40,981 nt of DNA. It comes from Anaerolineales bacterium. Its GTDB lineage: Bacteria > Chloroflexota > Anaerolineae > Anaerolineales > Anaerolineaceae. The stretch is taken from positions 1-40,981 of the forward strand of contig JAGVAB010000136.1 of NCBI GenBank assembly GCA_020060485.1. The letters are read 5' to 3'. Shown piece after piece: positions 33,811 through 40,981 of this stretch (positions are counted from its first letter, which is position 1; the number at the start of each line of letters is the position of its first letter). The notes under the pieces were generated by a model, which searched no databases, was not told the DNA's origin, and saw only the letters and a list, made by a program, of their open reading frames with translations. The position numbers and the translations under genes are program-made.

Positions 33811-34626
33811 ATGAACTCCCAACCTTCCTTCTGGCAAAAGATCAACAAAGTATTCCAATGGAACCGCACCAGCCGCTGGATGTTCAGCGGGTTTGTGGTT
33901 TTGCTGGCCTTGATCGTTTACGTATGGTGGCCGCTGGTGGAAGAATACGTTGCCACCTATAATCCTGCCTATCCGTGGTGGATGCAATTCGACTGGCTGC
34001 TGCTGGGCAATTTCCTGGTGATGAGCCTGCTGATCACCGCCAACGCAGACCTGCGCCGCGACCTGCCGCTGGCCCTGATCGCACTGGCCGGCGGCATGGT
34101 GATCGAAAGCTGGGGCACCCAGACGGAACTGTGGGTATATTACACCAACGAGCGCCCGCCGCTGTGGATCATCCCGGCCTGGCCGATTGCCAGTCTGTCG
34201 GTGGATCGTCTGTTCCGCCTGTTGAGTCATCTCTTGCGCAAATCGCCAGACAAGCCTTACCGACTCCTGTACTGGTTGATCTTTCCCGCATTTTACCTGC
34301 TCATGCTGGTCTTCGTCTGGCCATCAGTCGACAAATCACTGACCCTGATGGCCCTGTTGCTGTGCGCATTTCTCATCCTCACCCCGCAGGGCAAAGAGCG
34401 CGAGATGTTGCTCACTTTCCTGGCAGGAGCTGGACTGGGCTACTTCCTCGAGCTGTGGGGTACCACCCGCCTGTGCTGGACCTACTACACCCTGGAAACG
34501 CCACCCTTCTTTACCGTTCTGGCACATGGCATGGCCATGGTATCCTTCTGGCGGGTCAACCAGCTGTGGCAAATGCTTTCTGCAAACATTTTTCGGCAGG
34601 ACGCTCTGTCTGCCAAAACGGAATAA
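33811..34626 (+). CDS. Integral membrane protein with two homologous halves
   Basis: This 271-residue protein of unknown function has about eight membrane segments. The two halves repeat one motif: ESWGTQTELWVYYTNERPP near residue 95 and ELWGTTRLCWTYYTLETPP near 217, each followed by a hydrophobic segment. This points to internal duplication, with the Glu-x-Trp-Gly and Tyr-Tyr-Thr residues probably facing each other in the fold. A TACAAT lies about 50 bases before the start, but no clear -35. No link to the island is visible; it has its own leader and ends at a hairpin. Confidence 0.8.
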   Translation: MNSQPSFWQKINKVFQWNRTSRWMFSGFVVLLALIVYVWWPLVEEYVATYNPAYPWWMQFDWLLLGNFLVMSLLITANADLRRDLPLALIALAGGMVIESWGTQTELWVYYTNERPPLWIIPAWPIASLSVDRLFRLLSHLLRKSPDKPYRLLYWLIFPAFYLLMLVFVWPSVDKSLTLMALLLCAFLILTPQGKEREMLLTFLAGAGLGYFLELWGTTRLCWTYYTLETPPFFTVLAHGMAMVSFWRVNQLWQMLSANIFRQDALSAKTE

Positions 34627-34657
34627 CCTGATCTGCCTGTAGCGGATGGATAAGCAG

Positions 34658-34685
34658 CCGGGCGGCCTTCTTGCAGGCCGCCCGG
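34658..34685. terminator. Bidirectional hairpin between convergent genes
   Basis: A perfect 11-bp GC-rich stem CCGGGCGGCCT/AGGCCGCCCGG with a 6-nt loop lies between the membrane protein (plus) and the thioesterase (minus). U-runs are poor on both sides, but the position fits a shared terminator. Confidence 0.6.
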
Positions 34686-34712
34686 TCAATATTTGATTCG
34701 TCTTCCTGTTTG

Positions 34713-35129
34713 CTATTTGCGCAAAGCCAGCGCCTGTTTGTGCAACGCCTGATCAACCTCGTTGCCCGGCGATATGCTCACACCATGGGGCAGCGGCCGG
34801 CCATCAGCATCCACATGCACAAAAGAGAGAAAGCCTCTCACCGCTAGATTGTCCCCAACAGTGCCCTGAACATGCACAACCAGGCTGGTGCGGCCGGTGA
34901 GCACCACCTTGCTCTCCAGTTTCAAAACCTCCCCTTTCTGCACCGGCCGCAAAAATTCCATATTGTGCACCTTGACGCACACAATGTTTTCGGGTCGGGT
35001 CAAACTGGCGGCGGCGATGAATCCGGCCTCCACAAACCACTCACAGCTGCGGGCAGCATACAATGTGCCATGATGATTCAGGTCCTGGCTCATGACCGGA
35101 CGATGGGTAATGATGGTTTGAATATCCAA
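34713..35129 (-). CDS. Hotdog-fold acyl-CoA thioesterase
   Basis: This 138-residue single hotdog domain has the acyl-CoA hydrolase pattern: SQDLNHHGTLYAARSCEWFVEAG near residue 14 (Asn-x2-Gly-Thr-Leu, then the acidic residue of the central helix), and RPVQKGEVLKLES in the sheet. The start is a TTG with AGGAGG 6 nt upstream. The gene follows the lipoprotein gene by 15 nt and is probably co-transcribed with it. Its substrate is not evident. Confidence 0.85.
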   Translation of the reverse strand: MDIQTIITHRPVMSQDLNHHGTLYAARSCEWFVEAGFIAAASLTRPENIVCVKVHNMEFLRPVQKGEVLKLESKVVLTGRTSLVVHVQGTVGDNLAVRGFLSFVHVDADGRPLPHGVSISPGNEVDQALHKQALALRK

Positions 35130-35144
35130 AAAACGCCTCCTCTT

Positions 35145-36536
35145 TCAACCCAGATAGAAATATCCGAAATTGGCAAAACCGCTGCCACCAGGGCCAATGG
35201 TGATCGTGGCAGGGCTGGATTTGGCCGTCCAGGTTGCCGGGTCGCTGGGCACATCCACGCAATACGTCCCCGGCGCCAGACCGCCAAATGAGTAACGCCC
35301 ATCCCCGCCGGTGGTGGTGCTCGCCACCTCGGCCCCCGGTGAACCACAGCTCCCCTGCCGCAGGCGCACACCCGCTCCGCCAATCCCGGTTTCGCCGGAT
35401 TGGTAGCTCAGGTCGCCATTGCCGTCGCGAAAGACAATGCCGCTGATGTTCCCAGGGATAATGGTCGCCGTTCTTGTGGGCGTGGGTGTCGGCGTGGCCG
35501 GCACCGGGCAAATGCCAGGCTCTGACCCCGTGGGGATGAAGCCAACCGTCCAGCGGCAGGTGTTGTCTACCTGAGCCAGCCCCTTCAGGGGATACTGCGC
35601 CAGCCCCGTGATGGGCGAACCGGCCTGATCGTGGGTGAAGTGGTCATTGTAATCATACCAGCCCGGATTGGCAACCCCGTGATCAGCCCATGCTCCCCAG
35701 AGGAATTCAGGGTCATTGCCGATCAGGGAATATTTGAAGGCGATCAATGCTGCATTGGGGTCAGCAGGATCCACCCGGGCCCAGGCCGTATCGGGGTCAA
35801 CGCCAATGCCCTGGTCAAAGACCAGTTGGTCATAGCCGTCTCCGGGCGAAGAATCTGCTTGCAGCGCGATCCTGCCGCCCACATCGCGGTTGGTATCTTT
35901 CCATACCCGCACCCCGTCAGTGGACCAATCCGCTTGCAGGTTTGAAGCCAGGATCAGCCATTCGCCGCGCCCGTCCAGGTTCAGGTCCAACTCGATGCCA
36001 TACGTCCCTTGCAGCTTGCCATCGCGAGTACCCTGCATTTTGATTTTGAGATACACCCAACCCCCGCTGCGGTTGAGGGTAGTATGAACGATATCGAGAT
36101 CAGGAAGATATTCCATGGTCTCGGCGCTGAATGGCCGCTCAAAGAGATTGGCCGCAAAATTTTCACCGCGCGAAACCCGCTTTTCTGCGGCAGTCGTGGA
36201 TGAATCCGGGTCGGTCATGCCGCTCTCCCGCCCGCCGGGGAAGTCTCCCGGCCGGGTCAGGTGCACAATGGTCGCCGTCGGTTCAGGCGTCTCAGTGGGC
36301 AGGGGCTCGGGCGTGGCCGTGCTTGCCGCCTCCGGTGTGGCTGTTGCTTCCTGCCCTGCTTCCGGCAGGGCTGCCGCCCGCGTGCCTTCCAGTTCGGTGG
36401 CCGCCGCGGCAAAGGTCTGGGTAAGCGCCACCGAAACTGCAATGTCACCACTGTCCCACGGCAAATTGCAGGACGTCAACAAGATCAGCAGACAAAACAT
36501 CCCCCACATCACCTTCAAGATTTTCTTTCTGTTCAT
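35145..36536 (-). CDS. Exported lipoprotein with C-terminal SdrD_B-like domain
   Basis: This 463-residue protein has a lipoprotein signal (LLILLTSC, lipidated Cys near residue 23) and a low-complexity Ala/Thr/Pro/Glu linker to about residue 90. A globular middle part with calcium-site-like DLNLDGRGEW and DTNRDVGGR segments follows. After a TPTPTPTRTAT spacer comes a beta-sandwich of the SdrD_B/Cna_B type (GIVFRDGNGDLSYQSGETG...GGDGRYSFGGLAPGTYCVDV). It is likely attached outside the cell. No catalytic motif was found. The start at 36536 has GGAGG 6 nt before it; a longer reading adds only six residues. Confidence 0.85.
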   Translation of the reverse strand: MNRKKILKVMWGMFCLLILLTSCNLPWDSGDIAVSVALTQTFAAAATELEGTRAAALPEAGQEATATPEAASTATPEPLPTETPEPTATIVHLTRPGDFPGGRESGMTDPDSSTTAAEKRVSRGENFAANLFERPFSAETMEYLPDLDIVHTTLNRSGGWVYLKIKMQGTRDGKLQGTYGIELDLNLDGRGEWLILASNLQADWSTDGVRVWKDTNRDVGGRIALQADSSPGDGYDQLVFDQGIGVDPDTAWARVDPADPNAALIAFKYSLIGNDPEFLWGAWADHGVANPGWYDYNDHFTHDQAGSPITGLAQYPLKGLAQVDNTCRWTVGFIPTGSEPGICPVPATPTPTPTRTATIIPGNISGIVFRDGNGDLSYQSGETGIGGAGVRLRQGSCGSPGAEVASTTTGGDGRYSFGGLAPGTYCVDVPSDPATWTAKSSPATITIGPGGSGFANFGYFYLG

Positions 36537-36704
36537 TACTTCCTCCAGATTCATGAAAACACGGGATCTGTGTTGGTCAAATATACTTCTTTTCGCTATT
36601 CAAACACCCGGCATCAATGAACAATACAGACGGGCTGCGAAGTTTGGACTGCAAACAGCAGGAAAGATTTTTCCGATGTCTCTATTTTTTTCTATAATAT
36701 CTAC

Positions 36705-36733
36705 ATTATAGGTAAAAAATGTGAGCAATACAA
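36705..36733 (-). promoter_or_regulatory. Probable promoter of the lipoprotein gene in the 397-bp divergent gap
   Basis: On the minus strand, TTGTAT (36728-36733) and TATAAT (36705-36710) are 17 bases apart. A second TATAAT lies on the plus strand at 36693-36698 and forms an inverted pair with the first, but its -35 is poor. The rest of the gap 36537-36933 shows no gene. Confidence 0.5.
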
Positions 36734-36933
36734 GCCAAAAACACTCCTCTCACGATTTTCTTATGGTTCTCTGGGAAGTGGCGGGACGCGTAACCGGGTT
36801 TAACGGCCAATGCCAGAAACCCCTTCTTGTTCAGCAAGCCAGGAGAGCGCCTTCACCGGCAGATTGAATAACAGAGCCGAAACGATTACAATGAGATCAC
36901 ATCTAGCAAAAAGCCAAACATCAGGAGAAGTTC

Positions 36934-37404
36934 ATGAAACAGGACAAATTCTTAATGGGGATCATTATCGGCATCCTGGCTCTGGTTGTCATCGCCTTGC
37001 TGGTGTTCTTCCTGCGCCAGGACACCACCCTGGTGTACCAGCCAGAAGACCAGCCGCGAGGGGTGGTCTTCAACTATTTGCTGGCCCTCGACAAGGGTGA
37101 ATACGAAAAGGCGTATGGCTATCTGGCAGACATTCCCGGCAAGCCCAGCCTGTCTCAATTCCGGCAAACCATGGTGATGAACAAGCCGCAGCACATTACC
37201 GCGGTGGATGTAAGCGAACAGACCATTGAAGGCCAGACAGCTTATGTGAATGTGGCGATGGGCATGTCCGGAGGCGGGATTTTCAATGAGGGCTACCGCA
37301 GCTCCGAGATTGCTTCGCTGGAAAAAGTGCAAGGGCAATGGCGCATCCTGTCCATGCCCTATGCCTACTGGTCGTACGAATGGAATCAGCCAGTCTTCAA
37401 ATAA
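36934..37404 (+). CDS. Membrane-anchored small protein with NTF2-like extracellular domain
   Basis: This 156-residue protein has a single N-terminal membrane segment (about residues 7-29) and an outside domain. The segment VVFNYLLALDKGEYEKAYGYLAD is the helix pattern seen in NTF2/DUF4878-like domains, and the rest is beta-strand rich (GQTAYVNVAMGMSGGG, QGQWRILSMP). Such domains are common ligand-binding or scaffolding units, and no function can be assigned. AGGAG lies 6 nt before the ATG. The gene ends 27 nt before the six-repeat membrane protein, probably one operon. Confidence 0.8.
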   Translation: MKQDKFLMGIIIGILALVVIALLVFFLRQDTTLVYQPEDQPRGVVFNYLLALDKGEYEKAYGYLADIPGKPSLSQFRQTMVMNKPQHITAVDVSEQTIEGQTAYVNVAMGMSGGGIFNEGYRSSEIASLEKVQGQWRILSMPYAYWSYEWNQPVFK

Positions 37405-37431
37405 GCCACTGTCAACCACCAGGGAGCCATC

Positions 37432-39351
37432 ATGAGAACCATTAGAAGGATCTATTTTTATCTGGTAGCATTCATCAGCGCCATTTCACTGGTGTGGGGT
37501 ATCACCAACCTCCTCAGATCGATCATTGGCAGTCAGATCACCAGTGACCAATCGACGATCCTCTCCACCGGATTGGCGCAGATACTGGTCAGCATTCCCA
37601 TCTTTTTGCTGCACTGGCTGATTGCGCAGCGCGACGCTCACCAATCCGAAGAAGAGCATTCCTCTCTGGTGCGGGCCATTTTCCTTTATGGCATTCTGCT
37701 CACCACACTTGTGCCCGCTGTGCAAAACCTCATGGCGCTGCTGAACCGGCTGCTGCTGCAAGGGGCGCGGCTCAATCCGCAGCGGGCCATTTTTGGAGGC
37801 TACCAAACCCTGGCAGACAACCTCATCGCCATCGGCGTAAACCTCATTCTGGCCGTCTATTTTTTGAATGTGCTGCGCTCCGATTGGACATCCGGCACAG
37901 ACACAGACAGTTTGACAGACCTGAGACGGCTGTACCGCTATCTGTGGATGCTCTACAGTCTGGGGTTAACGATCATCGGCGTGCAAAAAATGGTTGTCTT
38001 CCTGCTCGCCTGGCAGCAAGCCATCGGTTCCGGCAACAGGGAGCAATTCTCCAATGCATTGACCCTGCTCATCGTTGGCGCACCGCTTTGGGTATATTGG
38101 TGGCTGCGCATTCAATCCACGACCAGCGTTGCGGCGGAAAGACATTCCCCCCTGCGCACTGGCGTTTTGTACGTTCTGTCCCTGGTGGGAGCTGTGGTCT
38201 TTTCTTTCAATGCCGGATGGATCATCTACTGGCTGCTGCGTGCTGCCCTGGAAGACATGGGGCCGTTCCGTTCATTGTTGATCGAAATGAGTTCATCCCT
38301 CTCGTTTGCCCTGACCTTCGGCGTTTTCTGGGCGTATTTTGCCCGCGTTCTGACCGCAGACATCACAGCCCGGAACGATGCCACCAAACAGGCCGCCATG
38401 CTGCGCATCTATCGCTATCTTCTGGCCGGGCTTGGATTGGCCGGTCTGATCACCGGCATTGCCGGCATCAGCGGATGGATCATTGACCTGCTGACCCAAA
38501 CAGATGCCATCTCCATCTGGCAGGAAAAAATTCGCACCCTGTCTGGAAATCTGGCAGTCCTGCTGGTGGGTTTGGTGCTCTGGCTGGTGTACTGGCAGCA
38601 GGTCAACCATGCTGCGGCGCAGACAGGCGAATCCGGCGACCACGCCCGCCGCTCCCTCAGCCGCAAGATCTATCTGTATCTGGCTATTTTTGCCTGTGTC
38701 ATCGGCAGCATGGCATCCGCCGGTTTTCTGATCTACACCCTGCTGCAAAACCTGTTCGGCGCGGCAAACCTTCACCTGCTCAATAATGCGCTGAATTATT
38801 TGCGGCTCATCCTGCTCTTCGCGGCCTTCCTGGCTTACCACCTCACCTGTCTGCAGAGGGATAACCGCGCCCTAACCAAACATTTGCTGGAAAAACAGGC
38901 CGCCTTCCCGGTACTGGCCGCGCTCGATCCACAATCCCCCATGGGTAAAGGCATTTTGAAAGCATTCCAAAGGTTTGCCGAAGGCATCCCCCTGCAATTT
39001 GCCCTGCCAGATGAGATACAGCCCAACGATCTTAAGGGTTTCGCCGCTGTAGTGATTGCAGATCACACCCTGGAAGACCCAAACGGTATCTCCCGGCTGA
39101 TGCAGACCTTCGCTGGCCAGGTCATCGTCCTGCCTGCTAACCAGGGGCGCTATATCTGGCTGAATGCCCGCCAGAAAGAGGGTGACCTGCAAAAGGGGTG
39201 TGCCCTGGCCGCCCGCTCTCTGGCGGAAGGAGAGCAGGTCAAACCGGTTTCCAGCACCTCTCCCTGGTTGATCATTGGCTATGTGATTGCCGGTCTGGTC
39301 GGGTTGCAGTTCTTTTTCTCCTTGCTAAGCATTTTTTTTGGCGTTTTCTGA
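37432..39351 (+). CDS. Large membrane protein with six DUF5671-like repeats
   Basis: This 639-residue protein is built from tandem units of roughly 75-80 residues, each with two membrane helices. Unit starts read RRIYFYLVAF (about 5), VRAIFLYGIL (79), RRLYRYLWML (164), LRTGVLYVLS (240), LRIYRYLLAG (322) and SRKIYLYLAI (408). The second helix of each unit ends in a WL- or YFL-type pattern before a charged loop. A soluble stretch of about 130 residues and one last membrane helix follow. The repeat resembles DUF5671. The function is unknown; a membrane scaffold or sensor is possible. Confidence 0.85.
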   Translation: MRTIRRIYFYLVAFISAISLVWGITNLLRSIIGSQITSDQSTILSTGLAQILVSIPIFLLHWLIAQRDAHQSEEEHSSLVRAIFLYGILLTTLVPAVQNLMALLNRLLLQGARLNPQRAIFGGYQTLADNLIAIGVNLILAVYFLNVLRSDWTSGTDTDSLTDLRRLYRYLWMLYSLGLTIIGVQKMVVFLLAWQQAIGSGNREQFSNALTLLIVGAPLWVYWWLRIQSTTSVAAERHSPLRTGVLYVLSLVGAVVFSFNAGWIIYWLLRAALEDMGPFRSLLIEMSSSLSFALTFGVFWAYFARVLTADITARNDATKQAAMLRIYRYLLAGLGLAGLITGIAGISGWIIDLLTQTDAISIWQEKIRTLSGNLAVLLVGLVLWLVYWQQVNHAAAQTGESGDHARRSLSRKIYLYLAIFACVIGSMASAGFLIYTLLQNLFGAANLHLLNNALNYLRLILLFAAFLAYHLTCLQRDNRALTKHLLEKQAAFPVLAALDPQSPMGKGILKAFQRFAEGIPLQFALPDEIQPNDLKGFAAVVIADHTLEDPNGISRLMQTFAGQVIVLPANQGRYIWLNARQKEGDLQKGCALAARSLAEGEQVKPVSSTSPWLIIGYVIAGLVGLQFFFSLLSIFFGVF

Positions 39352-39449
39352 CAACCCGTTTTTGAAGCTCGGAAACATTTTTCAACTGAGAGTACCCGCC
39401 CGCCCAATATGATAAAATCATCAAAAAACATCCGAAAGGTTTGTCCAGA

Positions 39450-40250
39450 ATGAAACTTAATACGCTCTTTGCAACAGATAAACCGATCATTGGCATGGTG
39501 CATCTGCGCCCCCTGCCGGGCAGTCCGCGTTTCGATGACGACCTGCAAGAAATCTATACGCAAGCCCTGTGGGAAGCCCAAGCCCTGGCAGAAGCCGGAG
39601 CAGATGGGTTGATCGTCGAGAATCTCGGCGATGAACCCTACTGGATTGGCGAGCCTGCCCCGGTGCAGTTTGCCTTGATGGCCGCCATTACCCGCCAGGT
39701 GCGTCAGGTTGTCACCATTCCGGTGGGTGTCAATGTGCAATTCAATGCCTGGCAGGCCGAAATGGCCATTGCCCACGCCTGCGGGGCAGATTTTGTGCGC
39801 GTCGAAGTGTTTGTGGATACGGTCATCTCGGCCCAGGGCATGGTGCAGCCCTGCTCGGCCCAGATCACCCGCTATCGCAGGGAACTGAACGCAAAAGTGG
39901 CTCTCTTTACCGATATTCAAACCAAATACACCGCCAACATGCTGCCCCAGTCCTTGTCCCAATCGGCAGTGGACGCCCGTAACGCTGGAGCCGATGCCCT
40001 GATCGTAACCGGTGCAGCCACCGGCGCGGCCACTCCGCTGGAAGCAGTGGCTGAAGCCAAAGCAGCTGTGGGCCTGCCCGTGCTGGTGGGCAGCGGAACC
40101 AGCATCCACAATGTGGCCGAAGTGTTGCAGATCGCCGATGGAGCCATCGTTGGCTCGGCGCTCAAAGAGGGCCGCAAGGCAGAAAACCGCATCTCGGTGG
40201 CAGAGACCCAGGCTTTCATGGCTGCGGCCCGCCAGGCACGGCAGGCTTGA
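39450..40250 (+). CDS. BtpA/SgcQ-family TIM-barrel protein
   Basis: This 266-residue protein begins with the family pattern IGMVHLRPLPGSP, followed by AGADGLIVENLGDEPY, PVGVNVQFNA, DFVRVEVFVD and a phosphate-binding end (VLVGSGTSIHNVAEVLQIADGAIVGSALK, read as short blocks). BtpA of cyanobacteria affects photosystem I assembly; SgcQ-type members lie in sugar-utilisation operons. The latter fits better beside the fucose isomerase-like gene. The start was set at ATG 39450, with AAAGG 10 nt before; a TTG nine bases upstream is less likely. It ends at a strong terminator. Confidence 0.9.
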   Translation: MKLNTLFATDKPIIGMVHLRPLPGSPRFDDDLQEIYTQALWEAQALAEAGADGLIVENLGDEPYWIGEPAPVQFALMAAITRQVRQVVTIPVGVNVQFNAWQAEMAIAHACGADFVRVEVFVDTVISAQGMVQPCSAQITRYRRELNAKVALFTDIQTKYTANMLPQSLSQSAVDARNAGADALIVTGAATGAATPLEAVAEAKAAVGLPVLVGSGTSIHNVAEVLQIADGAIVGSALKEGRKAENRISVAETQAFMAAARQARQA

Positions 40251-40292
40251 ACAGCCACAAAACTCCTTTTTCACAGCAAATTCCAGAGACCC

Positions 40293-40338
40293 AAAACAAC
40301 TGCTCCCGGTTCTGATCGGGAGCAGTTGTTTTGCTTTA
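40293..40338. terminator. Strong bidirectional intrinsic terminator
   Basis: A perfect 16-bp stem (AAAACAACTGCTCCCG/CGGGAGCAGTTGTTTT) has an 8-nt loop. The stem's own A/T ends give U-runs for both directions. It separates the convergent BtpA-like and fucose isomerase-like genes. Confidence 0.92.
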
Positions 40339-40362
40339 TTCATCAGCGCAGGATTTCATGTG

Positions 40363-40981
40363 TTATTGATGGTGATACACGTCCCACTTCATATAAGTGG
40401 ACATGGCCTCTTTCAGGATGGGAGCAACATGGCTCAAGGTCATGGCCACGTGATGTTCAAAGCCATTCTTGCACAGATATACCAGCAAATCCTGCAAAGC
40501 CGGCACCTGAACCACCGCCCGGTGCCCAAAAGTATCCAGAGCATCTTTGGTGAATTCGCCCTCGCCCACATAGGCGCGCATGATCCCGGCCATATCATCT
40601 GTGCTGACGCGGGCATAGGTCATCGGGCCAGCCGCGGCCCGGCCAGCCATGGCTCCGTAAGTGTTCTCCTCGCCAATGGTGGTTCCTAGAATGGGAGCAG
40701 TTTTGATCTCGATCTCTGGCATGAACGCTTTAGCCCAGTTCCCGCAGTGGAACAAAACACAGCGATCTGGATCGTCAGCATAATTGTTGTTCCAGTCCGC
40801 CAGCGCACTGGGAACCCCGGACGCCAGTTGCAGGGCATACATCGAAACCACGCCGGTAATATCCACTTCGCAGGCAGATGGCATGAGCTGGTTGCTCATC
40901 ATACTCATCAATGTACAGACATTGATGCCATGGTTCTTCTGGACGGAAGTCCAGCACTACAAGGCAGTGGCCTGCAAATCA
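40363..40981 (-). pseudogene. L-fucose isomerase-like gene, C-terminal part, with in-frame TAG; 5' end beyond window
   Basis: The frame encodes a C-terminal L-fucose/L-arabinose isomerase-type domain: KNHGINVCTLMSMM, ACEVDITG with the metal-ligand-type Glu, DWNNNY, LFHCGNW, and a Lys/His-rich end. Reading upstream, homology-like wording continues through CWTSVQ, then a TAG at 40957-40959, then DLQATAL up to the window edge. Family members read ALQCWTS at this point, so the TAG seems to replace a CAG codon by one base change. The piece may be a recent pseudogene or a sequencing error. A TTG at 40911 could start only a fragment. Confidence 0.7.

Noticed and set aside
39409..39421. Palindrome ATGAT-AAA-ATCAT before the BtpA-like gene
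   Set aside because: A/T-rich and short; more likely part of an ordinary promoter region than an operator.
40957..40959. TAG read as pyrrolysine
   Set aside because: The expected residue is Gln in a non-methylamine enzyme, and no Pyl machinery is visible; a point change or sequence error is simpler.

Overview
The window reads as chromosomal DNA of a bacterium, most probably an anaerobic or facultative member of the Chloroflexota (Anaerolineae-like). This placement is inferred from the lipoproteins with Ala/Pro/Glu or Thr/Pro linkers, a C-terminal SdrD_B-type domain, a DUF5671-type repeat membrane protein, and the overall gene style. No rRNA, tRNA, CRISPR array, insertion sequence or phage gene was seen. 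Twenty-seven genes from 32317 down to the left edge all lie on the minus strand, often with 4-base start/stop overlaps, and form a large catabolic island. The right-hand 8 kb carries unrelated genes on both strands.

Island, in order of transcription. (1) 32317-20372: a LacI-type regulator, a ribose-5-phosphate isomerase B/TIM-barrel fusion, an uncharacterised protein, a complete ECF transporter (two ATPases, EcfT, S component), an MtaD-like amidohydrolase, a stand-alone molybdenum hydroxylase large subunit and an MlrC-type metallopeptidase. (2) 20207-19491: a FadR/GntR-FCD regulator. (3) 19359-16198: a D-2-hydroxyacid dehydrogenase, an HpcH/HpaI aldolase and an SsnA-like amidohydrolase. (4) 16048-1: a BMP-type (nucleoside-class) ABC transporter, three SDR dehydrogenases, a ketopantoate-reductase-like enzyme, three more amidohydrolase-superfamily enzymes, a fused [2Fe-2S]/molybdopterin hydroxylase and a CoA-acylating aldehyde dehydrogenase cut by the left edge. 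Facing the LacI gene, on the plus strand at 32595, is a YgeW-like carbamoyltransferase.

How the parts may work together (inference): two importers bring in a nitrogen-rich, probably heterocyclic compound. Mo-hydroxylases and amidohydrolases oxidise, deaminate and open the ring. The carbamoyltransferase recovers carbamoyl groups, and dehydrogenases, an aldolase and the acylating aldehyde dehydrogenase process the carbon skeleton. The family mix (YgeW, SsnA-like, XdhD-like fused hydroxylase, cyclic amidohydrolase) recalls the E. coli yge/ssnA/xdhD locus tied to anaerobic purine breakdown, but the gene set differs and the substrate is unknown.

Regulation is the clearest new signal. An identical 13-bp palindrome core (GTGTTC-A-GAACAC) sits exactly 8 nt past matching -10 boxes in front of both the FadR gene and the carbamoyltransferase gene. 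A second 13-bp identity (TCGACACGTGTAG, on a CG-centred palindrome) sits at the LacI gene's own promoter and in front of the 19359 operon. The two regulators therefore seem to tie the separate blocks together. A further shared element (AAAGGAGGT..ATCGGGTA.ACG) lies in the leaders of both transporters.

Right flank: a duplicated membrane protein, a hotdog thioesterase, a lipoprotein, a membrane-anchored small protein, a six-repeat membrane protein, a BtpA/SgcQ family protein, and an L-fucose isomerase-like gene that has an in-frame TAG and is cut by the right edge.
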